From Mycolicibacterium neoaurum ATCC 25795 (GTDB lineage: Bacteria; Actinomycetota; Actinomycetes; Mycobacteriales; Mycobacteriaceae): DNA of 64,000 nucleotides. The notes below the pieces were generated by a model. That model did not search any database, was not told the DNA's origin, and saw only the letters and a program-made list of their open reading frames with translations. The stretch is taken from the NCBI RefSeq assembly GCF_000691525.1, contig NZ_JMDW01000009.1, positions 186,001-250,000 on the forward strand, given 5' to 3'. Made by a program: the position numbers and the translations under genes. Below are positions 1-8,250 of this stretch, piece after piece (within the stretch, counting starts at the first letter, position 1; each line of letters starts with the position of its first letter).

Positions 1-1
1 C

Positions 2-940
2 CTGGCCCAGGACCGATTTCTGCCGCGGCAGCTGCACACCCGCGGTGACCGGCTGGCATTCTCCAACGGGATCCTGTTCCTGGCATTCGCGGCCATTGCC
101 TTCGTGGTGGCGTTCCAGGCCGAGGTCACCCACCTGATCCAGCTCTACATCGTGGGCGTCTTCGTCTCTTTCACGCTCAGCCAGATCGGGATGGTGCGGC
201 ACTGGACGCGGTATCTGAAGGTCGAGACGGACCCGGCCGTGCGTCGGCACATGATGCGCTCACGGGTGATCAACGCCGTCGGCTGTGTGTGCACCGGCAC
301 CGTGCTGGTGGTCGTCGTGATCACCAAGTTCATGGCCGGTGCGTGGATCGCCATCCTGGCCATGGGATCGCTGTTCGTGCTGATGAAGATGATCCGCAGG
401 CACTACGACACCGTGGCGCGCGAACTCGACGAGCAGGAAGCCGAACTCGAGGACGTGGTGCTGCCCAGCCGCAACCACGCCGTGGTGCTGGTGTCCAAGC
501 TGCATCTGCCCACCCGCCGCGCACTGGCCTACGCGCGAGCCACCCGGCCGGATGTGCTGGAGGCGATCACGGTCAGTGTCGACGACGCCGAGACCCGCGA
601 GCTGGTGCACCTCTGGGAGGAGAGCGACGTCAGCACACCGCTGAAGGTCATTGCCTCGCCGTACCGTGAAATCACCAGGCCGGTACTGGATTACGTGAAG
701 CGGGTGACGCGGGAGTCGCCGCGCACGGTCGTCACGGTGTTCATTCCCGAGTACGTCGTCGGGCACTGGTGGGAGCAGGTACTGCACAATCAGAGCGCGT
801 TGCGGCTGAAGGGTCGGCTGCTCTTCGAGCCGAACGTGATGGTCACTTCGGTACCCTGGCAGCTCAACTCGTCGGAGCGGCTCAAGACCATGCAACCGCA
901 ATCGGCCCCCGGCGATGCACGCAGAGGATTTCTGGATTGA
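2..940 (+). CDS. APC-superfamily permease, KimA-like, C-terminal part (Rv2690c-type)
   Basis: The gene runs in from the left edge, so the N-terminal membrane segments are missing. What remains shows at least three or four hydrophobic helices in the first 130 codons, including an IVGVFVSFTLSQIGM stretch typical of the APC-type K+ importers related to Bacillus KimA. A soluble C-terminal domain of about 180 residues follows (VLVSKLHLPTRRALAYA onward) and looks like a universal-stress-type fold. In M. tuberculosis the homologue sits beside ceoB/ceoC (Trk regulators), which fits potassium transport, though amino-acid transport cannot be excluded. Its stop overlaps the TTG start of the next gene, so the two are probably cotranscribed. 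Confidence 0.8.
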   Translation: MAQDRFLPRQLHTRGDRLAFSNGILFLAFAAIAFVVAFQAEVTHLIQLYIVGVFVSFTLSQIGMVRHWTRYLKVETDPAVRRHMMRSRVINAVGCVCTGTVLVVVVITKFMAGAWIAILAMGSLFVLMKMIRRHYDTVARELDEQEAELEDVVLPSRNHAVVLVSKLHLPTRRALAYARATRPDVLEAITVSVDDAETRELVHLWEESDVSTPLKVIASPYREITRPVLDYVKRVTRESPRTVVTVFIPEYVVGHWWEQVLHNQSALRLKGRLLFEPNVMVTSVPWQLNSSERLKTMQPQSAPGDARRGFLD

Positions 941-2112
941 TCGAGCTGACGCTGACCACCGGGCCGGCGGCCAACGGGGGCAGCTGTGTCGCCCGTCACG
1001 ACGGGCGCGTGGTGTTCGTGCGGTACGCACTGCCGGGCGAGGTGGTCCGGGTGCGGGTGGTCTCCGAGCGCGGATCCTATTGGCACGCAGATGTTGTGGA
1101 GGTCATCGAGGCCTCGCCCGACCGAATCGACTCGCTGTGCTCCATCGCCGGGGCCGAGGGTTCGGGATGCTGCGATCTGGCGTTCGTGCAACCCGCTGCG
1201 GCGCGCCGGATCAAGGGCGACGTGGTGGCCAACCAGCTGAGCAGGCTCGGCGGGTTCGAGTGGTCCGGGGAGGCCGAGCAGGTGGGAACGGGGGGTGCCA
1301 CCGGTTGGCGCACCCGTGTCCGACTGGACGTCTCGGACGCCGGTCGTGCCGGGTTCCACCGCTACCACAGTGACGAATTGGCCGAATCGCTGCACTGTGC
1401 GCAGCTGCCCGCCGGAATGCTCGAGGGCATCGATGGATCGCGTTGGCCGCCAGGGGCGCAGCTACACATCGCCGTCGACGATCTCGGTCGTCGCCATGTC
1501 GTACAGGCCGGACCGCGCACCGGACGCAAGGTGAGCACCCAGGTGGTGGAGGGCGACTACGAGGCCGTGCAGGAGATCGGCGGTCGGCGATGGCGCGTTC
1601 CGGTGACGGCTTTCTGGCAGGCGCACAAGGATGCTCCGCGCACCTACAGCGAGCTCATCGGTAGCGTCGCCGGTGCACAACCGGGTGGCACGGCGTGGGA
1701 CCTGTACGGCGGTGCCGGGGTGTTCGCGTCGGTGCTGGCCGACGCCGTGGGGGAGAGCGGCCGGGTTCTCACCGTCGACACCTCCCGAGGTGCGGCGCGA
1801 TCGGCGCGGGCGGCGCTTGCGGATGCCCCTCAGGTATCGGTGGTGACCGACTCCGTGCGCCGGGTGGTGGCCGCCGAACCATCGCGTCCCGACGTCGCGG
1901 TGCTCGACCCGCCGCGTTCCGGTGCCGGCCGTGAGGTCATCGATGCGCTGGCCGGTGTGCCGCGGGTTGTTCATATCGGTTGTGAGGCAGCATCGTTCGC
2001 GCGGGATATCGGTGAGTACCGACGCCACGGCTACGACGTGGAGTCGCTGCGCGTGTTCGACTCTTTCCCGCTGACCCATCATGTCGAATGTGTGGCGGTG
2101 CTGACCCGCTGA
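937..2112 (+). CDS. TRAM-domain class I SAM-dependent RNA (uracil-5-)methyltransferase, TrmA/RumA family
   Basis: 391 residues starting at a TTG that overlaps the upstream stop (TTGA); longer upstream starts would run inside the permease. Residues 1-60 form a TRAM RNA-binding domain (TLTTGPAANGGSCVARHDG). A Cys-rich stretch follows (CSIAGAEGSGCC), as in enzymes of this family with an iron-sulfur cluster. The SAM-binding loop is DLYGGAGVFA, the DPPRSGAG motif is clear, and a conserved Cys follows in HIGCEAASFA. It should methylate uridine in rRNA or tRNA. It matches the Rv2689c position and order. The exact target base cannot be read from sequence. Confidence 0.88.
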   Translation: MIELTLTTGPAANGGSCVARHDGRVVFVRYALPGEVVRVRVVSERGSYWHADVVEVIEASPDRIDSLCSIAGAEGSGCCDLAFVQPAAARRIKGDVVANQLSRLGGFEWSGEAEQVGTGGATGWRTRVRLDVSDAGRAGFHRYHSDELAESLHCAQLPAGMLEGIDGSRWPPGAQLHIAVDDLGRRHVVQAGPRTGRKVSTQVVEGDYEAVQEIGGRRWRVPVTAFWQAHKDAPRTYSELIGSVAGAQPGGTAWDLYGGAGVFASVLADAVGESGRVLTVDTSRGAARSARAALADAPQVSVVTDSVRRVVAAEPSRPDVAVLDPPRSGAGREVIDALAGVPRVVHIGCEAASFARDIGEYRRHGYDVESLRVFDSFPLTHHVECVAVLTR

Positions 2113-2296
2113 CTCGGGCCGCGCGGTGCACCATGACAAGGTGCACGTCCCGGGAGAGAACGCGTAATCCGCCGGCGATCGGTGGTGCGGTCGAGCGGTA
2201 GACGGCCCCGGGCCTCTGACGTCGCCTCTGACAATCTCGACAATGCAGCGGTGGATTTCACGTCAGCGGGTATCCGCCGTTTCGGGGTGAATGTTC

Positions 2297-2599
2297 ATGA
2301 AAAAGATCTCAGGTACGGCAGTCGCCTACGGCGGCTATGTCCTCTTCCTCGTCGGCTTCATATCGCTGGGCCTGTTCGTCGCAGCACTGGCCGTCGGGAG
2401 CGATTCGGCGATGGTGTGCGCCATCGTGTCGGCGGTGGCCTTTGCTTCGGCCGTCGCGGGGTTCCGAACGGGGGCGCGCCGGTTCGGCAGCGTCTGGGCG
2501 AAACCGATCACCGATGCTGACTTGCGCGTATACGAGGCCCGCTATCGCGATCGGCGACCGCCCGGCGCGGCTGGTCGCCGATCTTTACCGGCTGGATAA
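2297..2599 (+). CDS. small two-helix membrane protein, paralogue A
   Basis: About 100 residues with two hydrophobic segments (roughly 8-30 and 36-58) and a charged, Arg-rich tail. The second of two ATGs is preferred because GGGGTG lies about 9 nt before it. The protein aligns end to end with the product at 4101-4424: both share MKK near the start, GYV-LVGF-LGL-VAALA in helix 1, a GxRxGxRR segment after helix 2, and an ARYR tail. No known domain is recognised. It lies upstream of an XRE regulator and its membrane partner. Function unknown. Confidence 0.7.
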   Translation: MKKISGTAVAYGGYVLFLVGFISLGLFVAALAVGSDSAMVCAIVSAVAFASAVAGFRTGARRFGSVWAKPITDADLRVYEARYRDRRPPGAAGRRSLPAG

Positions 2600-2619
2600 T
2601 TGCTTTGACTTGACGGATC

Positions 2620-2635
2620 GTTGGGTTTTCCCAAC
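2620..2635. promoter_or_regulatory. palindrome upstream of XRE gene, candidate autoregulatory operator
   Basis: GTTGGG-TTTT-CCCAAC is a perfect 6-bp inverted repeat 10 bp before the XRE start codon. It is flanked by the direct repeat AATTGCTT (2598-2605 and 2636-2643). Position just upstream of a regulator gene suggests autoregulation. It lacks a following T tract, so it is a poor terminator. Confidence 0.45.
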
Positions 2636-2645
2636 AATTGCTTGT

Positions 2646-2921
2646 ATGAGTCCGGTGAAACGGGGTGAAACGCTCCCGATCCACAACCGCATCCGCGTTC
2701 TGCGCGCGGAGCGCGGTATGAGCCGGGCCGACCTGGCGGCTCTCATCGAGGTCAACCCGCAGACCGTCGGTGCGCTGGAACGGGGCGATCATTACCCGAG
2801 CCTCGATCTCGCGTTCCGCATCTGCGATGTGTTCGATCTTCCGGTCGAGGCGGTGTTCTCGCGGACCGAGTTCGCACCGTTGTCCGGCCAGGTCTACCGA
2901 CGCGACATGGGAGGCGATTGA
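2646..2921 (+). CDS. XRE-family HTH transcriptional regulator (short, YozG-type)
   Basis: 91 residues from ATG. Residues 14-68 form a helix-turn-helix of the Cro/CI type (IRVLRAERGMSRADLAALIE followed by VNPQTVGALERGDHYPSLDLA). Short single-domain XRE proteins of this kind usually sit directly before a small membrane protein gene, as here: the next gene begins 2 nt after this stop. It probably controls its own operon through the palindrome just upstream. The signal sensed is unknown. Confidence 0.85.
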   Translation: MSPVKRGETLPIHNRIRVLRAERGMSRADLAALIEVNPQTVGALERGDHYPSLDLAFRICDVFDLPVEAVFSRTEFAPLSGQVYRRDMGGD

Positions 2922-2923
2922 CG

Positions 2924-3457
2924 ATGGCTGACGCGGATGTGATCGAGCGCTACCAGAACTTCCGGACCAGGCGGTTTTTGAAGCAGGAACAGGTGTGGGA
3001 GAACTCGCTACCCGGTTGGCGCAGCAGGCGGCGCAGGCGGATTCTCGTGGGAATCCTCGCGGTGACGTTCGTGGCGATGTTCGGCGTCAGCGTGTTGTGC
3101 GCATTCGGCGTGTCCTGGGCGCCGCTGCTGTGGCTACCCGCGTGCGTGGTGTTCTTCCCGGCCTGGATCGCCATGCAGATCGTGTCCAGTCGTCGCGGCG
3201 ACGCGCCGCAGGGCGCGCTGGACGAATTCGAGATAGCCCAGCGCAACAGTGCCCGGTCGATCGGGCTCACCGTCACCCAGAACCTGGTGATGATCCCGGT
3301 GCTCTATCTCGTCTTCGGGTCTGTCATCACCGGTGGTACTGATCCCAACATGGCGTATGCGGGCGGCTTGATGGCTTTGACGACGTTGCTCATCGGCGGT
3401 TGCACCCCGGCGATGATCCTCGGCTGGACCCGCCCCGACCCCGAACCGGACGTCTGA
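2924..3457 (+). CDS. membrane protein cotranscribed with XRE regulator
   Basis: 177 residues. GGAGG lies about 9 nt before the chosen ATG; a TTG 6 nt earlier overlaps the upstream stop and is less likely. An N-terminal basic, cytosolic region (SRRRRRIL) is followed by about four hydrophobic segments near residues 45-65, 70-90, 120-140 and 147-167. The arrangement XRE plus membrane protein is common in bacteria and suggests the membrane protein modulates the regulator or is its main target. No catalytic motif seen. Confidence 0.75.
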   Translation: MADADVIERYQNFRTRRFLKQEQVWENSLPGWRSRRRRRILVGILAVTFVAMFGVSVLCAFGVSWAPLLWLPACVVFFPAWIAMQIVSSRRGDAPQGALDEFEIAQRNSARSIGLTVTQNLVMIPVLYLVFGSVITGGTDPNMAYAGGLMALTTLLIGGCTPAMILGWTRPDPEPDV

Positions 3458-3459
3458 GC

Positions 3460-4002
3460 TCAGCTGCGCAGCGCGGTCGACAGCAGGTCGAACAGTCGCC
3501 CCTCCCAGTCGCCGACCCGGCCGGTGCGTGCTCTTTCGGCGACGTACGCCCCGACAATGGCATCGATGAGCGCCTCCGGATCGATATCGGCCGGGATACT
3601 GCCGTCGGCCTTGAGCTCGTCGACGACGACGACCAGTGCCGCCCGCTGGTTGCCGAGGACTTCCCGGAACAGTCCGCTGAATTCTGGGTCTTCGTCGGTC
3701 AGGAGTGAGGCGAAGCCGCCGAATCCGATGCCACCGTCGACTGCGGCGACGGCGTTGCGCACCAGCCAGTGCAGCCGGTCGGTGGTGTCGGCGCGGGGCG
3801 GTGGCGGTGTGGGTGTCATCAACTCCGAAAGAGCGGCGCGCAACATGGCGCGCCGGTCCTGGTGCCGGCGGTAGATGGTGGTCTTGGCGATTCCGGATTG
3901 GGCCTGAACCGCCTGAATGGTCACCGCTCCGGGTCCCGCTGACCGCAACAGGTGCAGCGCGGTCCCGGTGATCCGACTGCCGACCTCGTCGGAATCCGCC
4001 AT
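3460..4002 (-). CDS. TetR-family transcriptional repressor
   Basis: 180 residues. The N-terminal DNA-binding domain is clear (residues 8-55, with the recognition segment AQSGIAKTTIYRRHQDR). The C-terminal half is a helical ligand-binding domain with no assignable ligand. It is transcribed divergently from the small membrane protein at 4101, and the 98-bp gap carries two overlapping palindromes, so that gene and the repressor itself are the likely targets. The last codons are 2 bp from the convergent membrane protein gene at 2924-3457. Confidence 0.9.
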   Translation of the reverse strand: MADSDEVGSRITGTALHLLRSAGPGAVTIQAVQAQSGIAKTTIYRRHQDRRAMLRAALSELMTPTPPPPRADTTDRLHWLVRNAVAAVDGGIGFGGFASLLTDEDPEFSGLFREVLGNQRAALVVVVDELKADGSIPADIDPEALIDAIVGAYVAERARTGRVGDWEGRLFDLLSTALRS

Positions 4003-4043
4003 CGATGGTGTCCTCTCGGTCCCGGGAATGTCCGTCCTCCATT

Positions 4044-4090
4044 ATGCGCTACGCTATACGTAGCGCTACGCAACGCGTAGCGTATCGCAT
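4044..4090. promoter_or_regulatory. double palindromic TetR operator
   Basis: Two inverted repeats share the core GCTACGC: GCGCTACG-N5-CGTAGCGC at 4046-4066 and GCTACGC-N3-GCGTAGC at 4065-4081. An outer ATGCG/CGCAT pair (4044-4048, 4086-4090) frames them. The site lies between a TetR gene and its divergent neighbour, 11 bp before the latter's start and overlapping where its promoter must be. Confidence 0.75.
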
Positions 4091-4100
4091 GAAGGAGTGA

Positions 4101-4424
4101 ATGATGAAGAAGTGGAAGGGCACGACCGTCATCTATCTCGGCTACGTCAGCCTGCTGGTCGGATTCCTGTGCCTCGGCCTGACGGTCGCCGCTCTGGCGG
4201 CGCGGAGCCCGTGGTTCATCGCGACCGCCGCAGTGCTGGTCGGTGCTTTCGGCGCGGCCGTCATCGGCGTTCGGAAGGGCCTTCGTCGAGGGGTTTCCAG
4301 CCTGTGGGCCGAACAACGCCCGTCCGGTGACTCCGAGCGGTACCTGGCCAGATACCGCGGCGGTGCCGGCACCGCGCCCGAGGCGACCCTCGACGTCCCC
4401 GTCGTCGGGTCCCGGGCGGCGTGA
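4101..4424 (+). CDS. small two-helix membrane protein, paralogue B
   Basis: 107 residues (or 106 from the next ATG) behind a strong GAAGGAG site. Two hydrophobic helices (about 10-32 and 36-58) precede an Arg-rich cytosolic tail. It is a clear paralogue of the product at 2297-2599. The divergent TetR gene and operator suggest induction by a small molecule. With no transporter motif, it could be an accessory or stress protein of the membrane. Function unknown. Confidence 0.75.
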   Translation: MMKKWKGTTVIYLGYVSLLVGFLCLGLTVAALAARSPWFIATAAVLVGAFGAAVIGVRKGLRRGVSSLWAEQRPSGDSERYLARYRGGAGTAPEATLDVPVVGSRAA

Positions 4425-4502
4425 CACCGCGACCGGTAATCTCCGTACCGGTGTGCCGGGAAGTCTGGTCGGCGTTCATTTCGCGCTGACCAAGGGAGCT
4501 TC

Positions 4503-5804
4503 ATGAACAACCGCAGACTGCTCACCCTCGGCTCGTGGCCCGAGGCCAAACGGGTCTCGGAGATCCTGCGCAAGGAGACCGTCGGCGGCGTCATCCTGCT
4601 CCTCGCCGCGGCGTCCGCCATCATCTGGGCCAATTCGCCTTGGGCGGGCAGCTATTTCGCGATGCGGGACCTCGAGATCGGGGCCGAGCCGTTCGGGTTG
4701 CATCTGTATCTGTCGATCGGGCACTGGGCCGCCGACGGTCTGCTGGCCATCTTCTTCTTCGTGGTGGGACTGGAACTCAAACGGGAATTCGTCGCCGGCG
4801 ACCTGCGCGACCCGGGTCGTGCAGCGCTGCCGATCGCTGCGGCAGTCGGCGGCATGGCGGCGCCCGCGCTGATCTTCGCCGCCATCGCATGGCGCGGAGG
4901 CGAGGGCGCGCTGCACGGCTGGGCGATCCCCACCGCCACCGATATCGCGTTCGCCGTGGCCGTGCTCGCGGTGATCTCGACCCATCTGCCGTCGGCGCTG
5001 CGGATGTTCCTGCTGACCCTGGCGGTCGTCGACGACCTGTTGGCCATCACGGTGATCGCGGTGTTCTACACCGACGATCTCGACATCGGCGCACTCGCGG
5101 CGGCGCTCATCCCCCTGGCGCTGTTCGCGTTCTGTGTGCAACGGGGCATCAAGGCCTGGTGGATCCTGGTCCCGCTGTCCATCGCGACGTGGGTGCTGAT
5201 GCACGAATCCGGTGTGCACGCGACCGTTGCCGGCGTGCTGCTCGGCTTCGCCGTACCGGTGCACCGATCGGTCACCCGTGCCGGTAAGGACCTCGGTTCC
5301 GGCATGGCCGAATACTTCGAACACAAGACCCGTCCGCTGTCCGCGGGCGTGGCGATTCCGGTGTTCGCCTTCTTCGCCGCCGGCGTCGCGCTCGGCGGAT
5401 TCAGCGGCTTGGCCCAGGCGCTGACGAATCCGATCACCCTGGGCATCGTGGCGGGCCTGGTGTTGGGCAAACCGGTCGGCATCTTCTTGACCACCTGGAC
5501 GCTGTCGAAGCTCACCCGCGCCGAACTGGACAGTTCGCTGCGGTGGGTCGACGTCCTCGGGGTGTCGATGTTGGCGGGCATCGGTTTCACCGTGTCGTTG
5601 CTGATCGGTGATTTGGCTTACAGCGACGCGACACGCGAAGAGTTCGTCAAGGTAGGGGTGCTGACCGGTTCGCTCACCGCGGCAGTCGTCGCCGCGGTGG
5701 TGCTGGCCACCAGAAACGCCGCTTACCGCCGAATTCAAGAGGCCGAAACGGCCGACGATGATCATGACGGAGTGCCCGACATCTACCAGCCTCGACAGGA
5801 CTGA
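4503..5804 (+). CDS. nhaA: Na+/H+ antiporter NhaA
   Basis: 433 residues with the full NhaA plan of about 12 membrane helices. Key motifs are visible: [14 protein letters not shown] in the second helix region, [13 protein letters not shown], and [16 protein letters not shown], whose paired Asp residues are the ion-binding site in E. coli NhaA. It exchanges Na+ for H+ across the inner membrane and supports pH and salt homeostasis. A hydrophilic acidic tail ([15 protein letters not shown]) extends beyond the usual end. It stands alone, 27 bp before dxs. Confidence 0.95.
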   Translation: MNNRRLLTLGSWPEAKRVSEILRKETVGGVILLLAAASAIIWANSPWAGSYFAMRDLEIGAEPFGLHLYLSIGHWAADGLLAIFFFVVGLELKREFVAGDLRDPGRAALPIAAAVGGMAAPALIFAAIAWRGGEGALHGWAIPTATDIAFAVAVLAVISTHLPSALRMFLLTLAVVDDLLAITVIAVFYTDDLDIGALAAALIPLALFAFCVQRGIKAWWILVPLSIATWVLMHESGVHATVAGVLLGFAVPVHRSVTRAGKDLGSGMAEYFEHKTRPLSAGVAIPVFAFFAAGVALGGFSGLAQALTNPITLGIVAGLVLGKPVGIFLTTWTLSKLTRAELDSSLRWVDVLGVSMLAGIGFTVSLLIGDLAYSDATREEFVKVGVLTGSLTAAVVAAVVLATRNAAYRRIQEAETADDDHDGVPDIYQPRQD

Positions 5805-5831
5805 CCCATGGTGCGTGGGTAAGCTGGCGGG

Positions 5832-7742
5832 ATGCTTAAACAGATCCGCGGACCAGCAGATCTACAGCGCCTGTCGCAGTCCCAGCTCACCGAGCTGGCC
5901 GGCGAAATCCGTGAATTCCTCATTCACAAGGTAGCTGCAACCGGCGGACATTTGGGCCCCAACCTCGGGGTCGTCGAGCTCACCCTGGCGCTGCACCGGG
6001 TTTTCGACTCGCCGCACGATCCGATCATCTTCGACACCGGGCATCAGTCCTATGTCCACAAGATCCTGACCGGCCGCGCCGACGACTTCGATCAACTGCG
6101 TATGAAGGACGGGTTGTCCGGTTATCCGTCGCGTGCCGAGAGCGAGCACGACTGGGTCGAGTCGAGCCATGCCAGCACCGCACTGTCCTACGCCGACGGG
6201 CTGGCCAAGGCTTTCGAGCTGTCCGGGCACCGCAATCGTCATGTCGTCGCCGTCGTCGGGGACGGGGCGCTCACCGGTGGCATGTGCTGGGAGGCGCTGA
6301 ACAATATCGCCGGGTCCGACCGGCCGGTGGTCATCGTCGTCAACGACAACGGACGCAGCTATGCGCCCACCATCGGTGGCCTTGCCGATCACCTGGCCGC
6401 GCTGCAGCTGCAGCCGGGGTACGAGAAGTTCCTCGAACGTGGCCGTGATGTCGTGCGCGGGGTCCCCGTCATCGGTGAGATCTGCTACCAGTGCATGCAC
6501 AGCGTCAAGGCAGGCCTGAAGGACGCGCTGCAGCCCCAGGCCATGTTCACCGATCTGGGTCTGAAGTACGTCGGCCCCATCGATGGTCATGACGAGCACG
6601 CCGTCGAAGCGGCGCTGCGGCACGCCCGTGGTTTCAACGCGCCCGTCATCGTGCACGTCGTCACCCGCAAGGGCATGGGCTACGGGCCTGCCGAGGCCGA
6701 CGTCGCCGAGCAGATGCACGCCTGCGGTGTGATCGATCCGCTGACCGGTCTGGCGACCTCCGAATCGGCGCCCGGCTGGACCGCGACGTTCTCCGACGAG
6801 CTCATCCGGATCGCCCGGCGGCGCCGCGATATCGTCGCGATCACCGCGGCCATGCCCGGTCCAACGGGATTGAGCGCTTTCGGCCAGCAATACCCGGATC
6901 GTCTGTTCGATGTCGGTATCGCAGAACAGCATGCGATGACCTCGGCGGCCGGGCTGGCAATGGGGGGAATGCACCCGGTGGTCGCGGTGTATTCGACCTT
7001 CCTCAACCGCGCCTTCGACCAGATGATGATGGACGTTGCGCTACACAACCTGCCGGTGACGATCGTGCTCGACCGTGCGGGCGTGACGGGGCCCGACGGT
7101 GCCAGTCACAACGGCGTCTGGGACATGTCGATCCTGGGGATCGTGCCCGGGATGCGGGTGGCCGCCCCGCGCGATGCGGCCCGGCTACGCGAGGAACTGG
7201 GCGAGGCGCTCGAGGTCAAGGACGGTCCGACGGCGATCCGGTTCCCCAAGGGTGCTGTCGGCGAAGACATTCCGGCGTTGGAGCGGCGTGACGGTGTCGA
7301 CGTGCTCGCCAAACCTGGACCGGGACTGACCGAGGACGTACTGCTGATCGCGGTCGGGTCGTTCGCCCAGATGGGCCTGGCCGCCGCTCAGCGTCTGCAG
7401 CAGCAGGGGATCGGCGTCACCGTGGTCGATCCGCGCTGGGTGCTCCCCGTGCCCGAGGTGTTGCAGGCCATGGCGAAGGCGCACAAACTGGTGGTCACCG
7501 TCGAGGACAACGGTCTGCACGGTGGTATCGGATCCTCGGTGTCGGCGGCGTTGCGCCACAACGAGATCGATGTGCCGTGCCGTGACGTGGGTGTGCCGCA
7601 GGAGTTCCAGGTGCACGCGTCGCGCGGTGAGATCCTCGCCGAGGTCGGCCTGACCGATCAGCACATCGCCCGACAGATCACCGGGTGGGTCGCCGCACTG
7701 GGCTCAGCGGTGGGGGACCGGGTCGAGAACAGCGTCGACTAG
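5832..7742 (+). CDS. dxs: 1-deoxy-D-xylulose-5-phosphate synthase
   Basis: 636 residues, full length. It condenses pyruvate and glyceraldehyde 3-phosphate to DXP using thiamine diphosphate, the first step of the MEP isoprenoid pathway that feeds decaprenyl phosphate and menaquinone. The thiamine-binding [16 protein letters not shown] motif, the [11 protein letters not shown] and DVGIAEQHA segments, and [10 protein letters not shown] are all present. A TAAGCT box 6 nt before the ATG would permit leaderless transcription, but GGCGGG could equally serve as a ribosome site. Synteny matches Rv2682c. Confidence 0.97.
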   Translation: MLKQIRGPADLQRLSQSQLTELAGEIREFLIHKVAATGGHLGPNLGVVELTLALHRVFDSPHDPIIFDTGHQSYVHKILTGRADDFDQLRMKDGLSGYPSRAESEHDWVESSHASTALSYADGLAKAFELSGHRNRHVVAVVGDGALTGGMCWEALNNIAGSDRPVVIVVNDNGRSYAPTIGGLADHLAALQLQPGYEKFLERGRDVVRGVPVIGEICYQCMHSVKAGLKDALQPQAMFTDLGLKYVGPIDGHDEHAVEAALRHARGFNAPVIVHVVTRKGMGYGPAEADVAEQMHACGVIDPLTGLATSESAPGWTATFSDELIRIARRRRDIVAITAAMPGPTGLSAFGQQYPDRLFDVGIAEQHAMTSAAGLAMGGMHPVVAVYSTFLNRAFDQMMMDVALHNLPVTIVLDRAGVTGPDGASHNGVWDMSILGIVPGMRVAAPRDAARLREELGEALEVKDGPTAIRFPKGAVGEDIPALERRDGVDVLAKPGPGLTEDVLLIAVGSFAQMGLAAAQRLQQQGIGVTVVDPRWVLPVPEVLQAMAKAHKLVVTVEDNGLHGGIGSSVSAALRHNEIDVPCRDVGVPQEFQVHASRGEILAEVGLTDQHIARQITGWVAALGSAVGDRVENSVD

Positions 7743-7753
7743 CGACCTTGTGC

Positions 7754-8245
7754 TCAGTCGTCCTCGTCGGGCGGCGCCGCCAGCCGGCGTTGCCGCAGTA
7801 CCCATGCCGCGATCGCCAGGACAAGTACGAGTGCGCCGAGCACCCCGGTCTGCACGATGGTCCTGGCGAATTCCGGGCCCTGGCCGACCAGCTTCGCCGC
7901 CTCCACTGACTGCACCACGATCTCCTTGATGCAGGCCAGGATTCCGACGATCAGAAACGGTTCGACGGCAATCTCGTGCGATCGCAGGCTCGTTCGCACC
8001 GCGTAGAGCAGTTCGACGAAGATGAAGATCAGCAGGACACCGTCCAGCAACTCAAGCATCACGTTGGAGGTCGGCGCGTCCAGAAGTGAGAACATGGTCT
8101 TGACCTGGGCGACCAGCAGGGCCACCGCTCCGGCCACCAGGATCACCGCGATACCCCAGTAGACGGCGTCCTCGACGATGCTCAGGACGCGGTCGGCGAA
8201 CCGCTGGCGGTCCTTCTCGTCGTGCGTTTCTTCCTTCTCGGCCAT
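7754..8245 (-). CDS. PsiE-like membrane protein (phosphate-starvation-inducible family)
   Basis: 163 residues from the ATG that begins MAEKEETHDEKDRQRF; longer frames upstream lie inside the RNase D gene. A charged N-terminus precedes four hydrophobic segments (about 30-50, 65-85, 95-115 and 130-150). The motif FVELLYAVRTSLRSHEI followed by VEPFLIVGILACIKEIVV is typical of PsiE-family proteins. It is absent at this place in the M. tuberculosis order, so it is an insertion between dxs and the RNase D gene. Role unknown beyond a link to phosphate stress in enterobacteria. Confidence 0.75.
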   Translation of the reverse strand: MAEKEETHDEKDRQRFADRVLSIVEDAVYWGIAVILVAGAVALLVAQVKTMFSLLDAPTSNVMLELLDGVLLIFIFVELLYAVRTSLRSHEIAVEPFLIVGILACIKEIVVQSVEAAKLVGQGPEFARTIVQTGVLGALVLVLAIAAWVLRQRRLAAPPDEDD

Positions 8246-8250
8246 GTCGG

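Noticed and set aside
2620..2635. GTTGGG-TTTT-CCCAAC as an intrinsic terminator of the gene at 2297.
   Set aside because: Short stem, no T tract after it, and its place right before a regulator gene fits an operator better.
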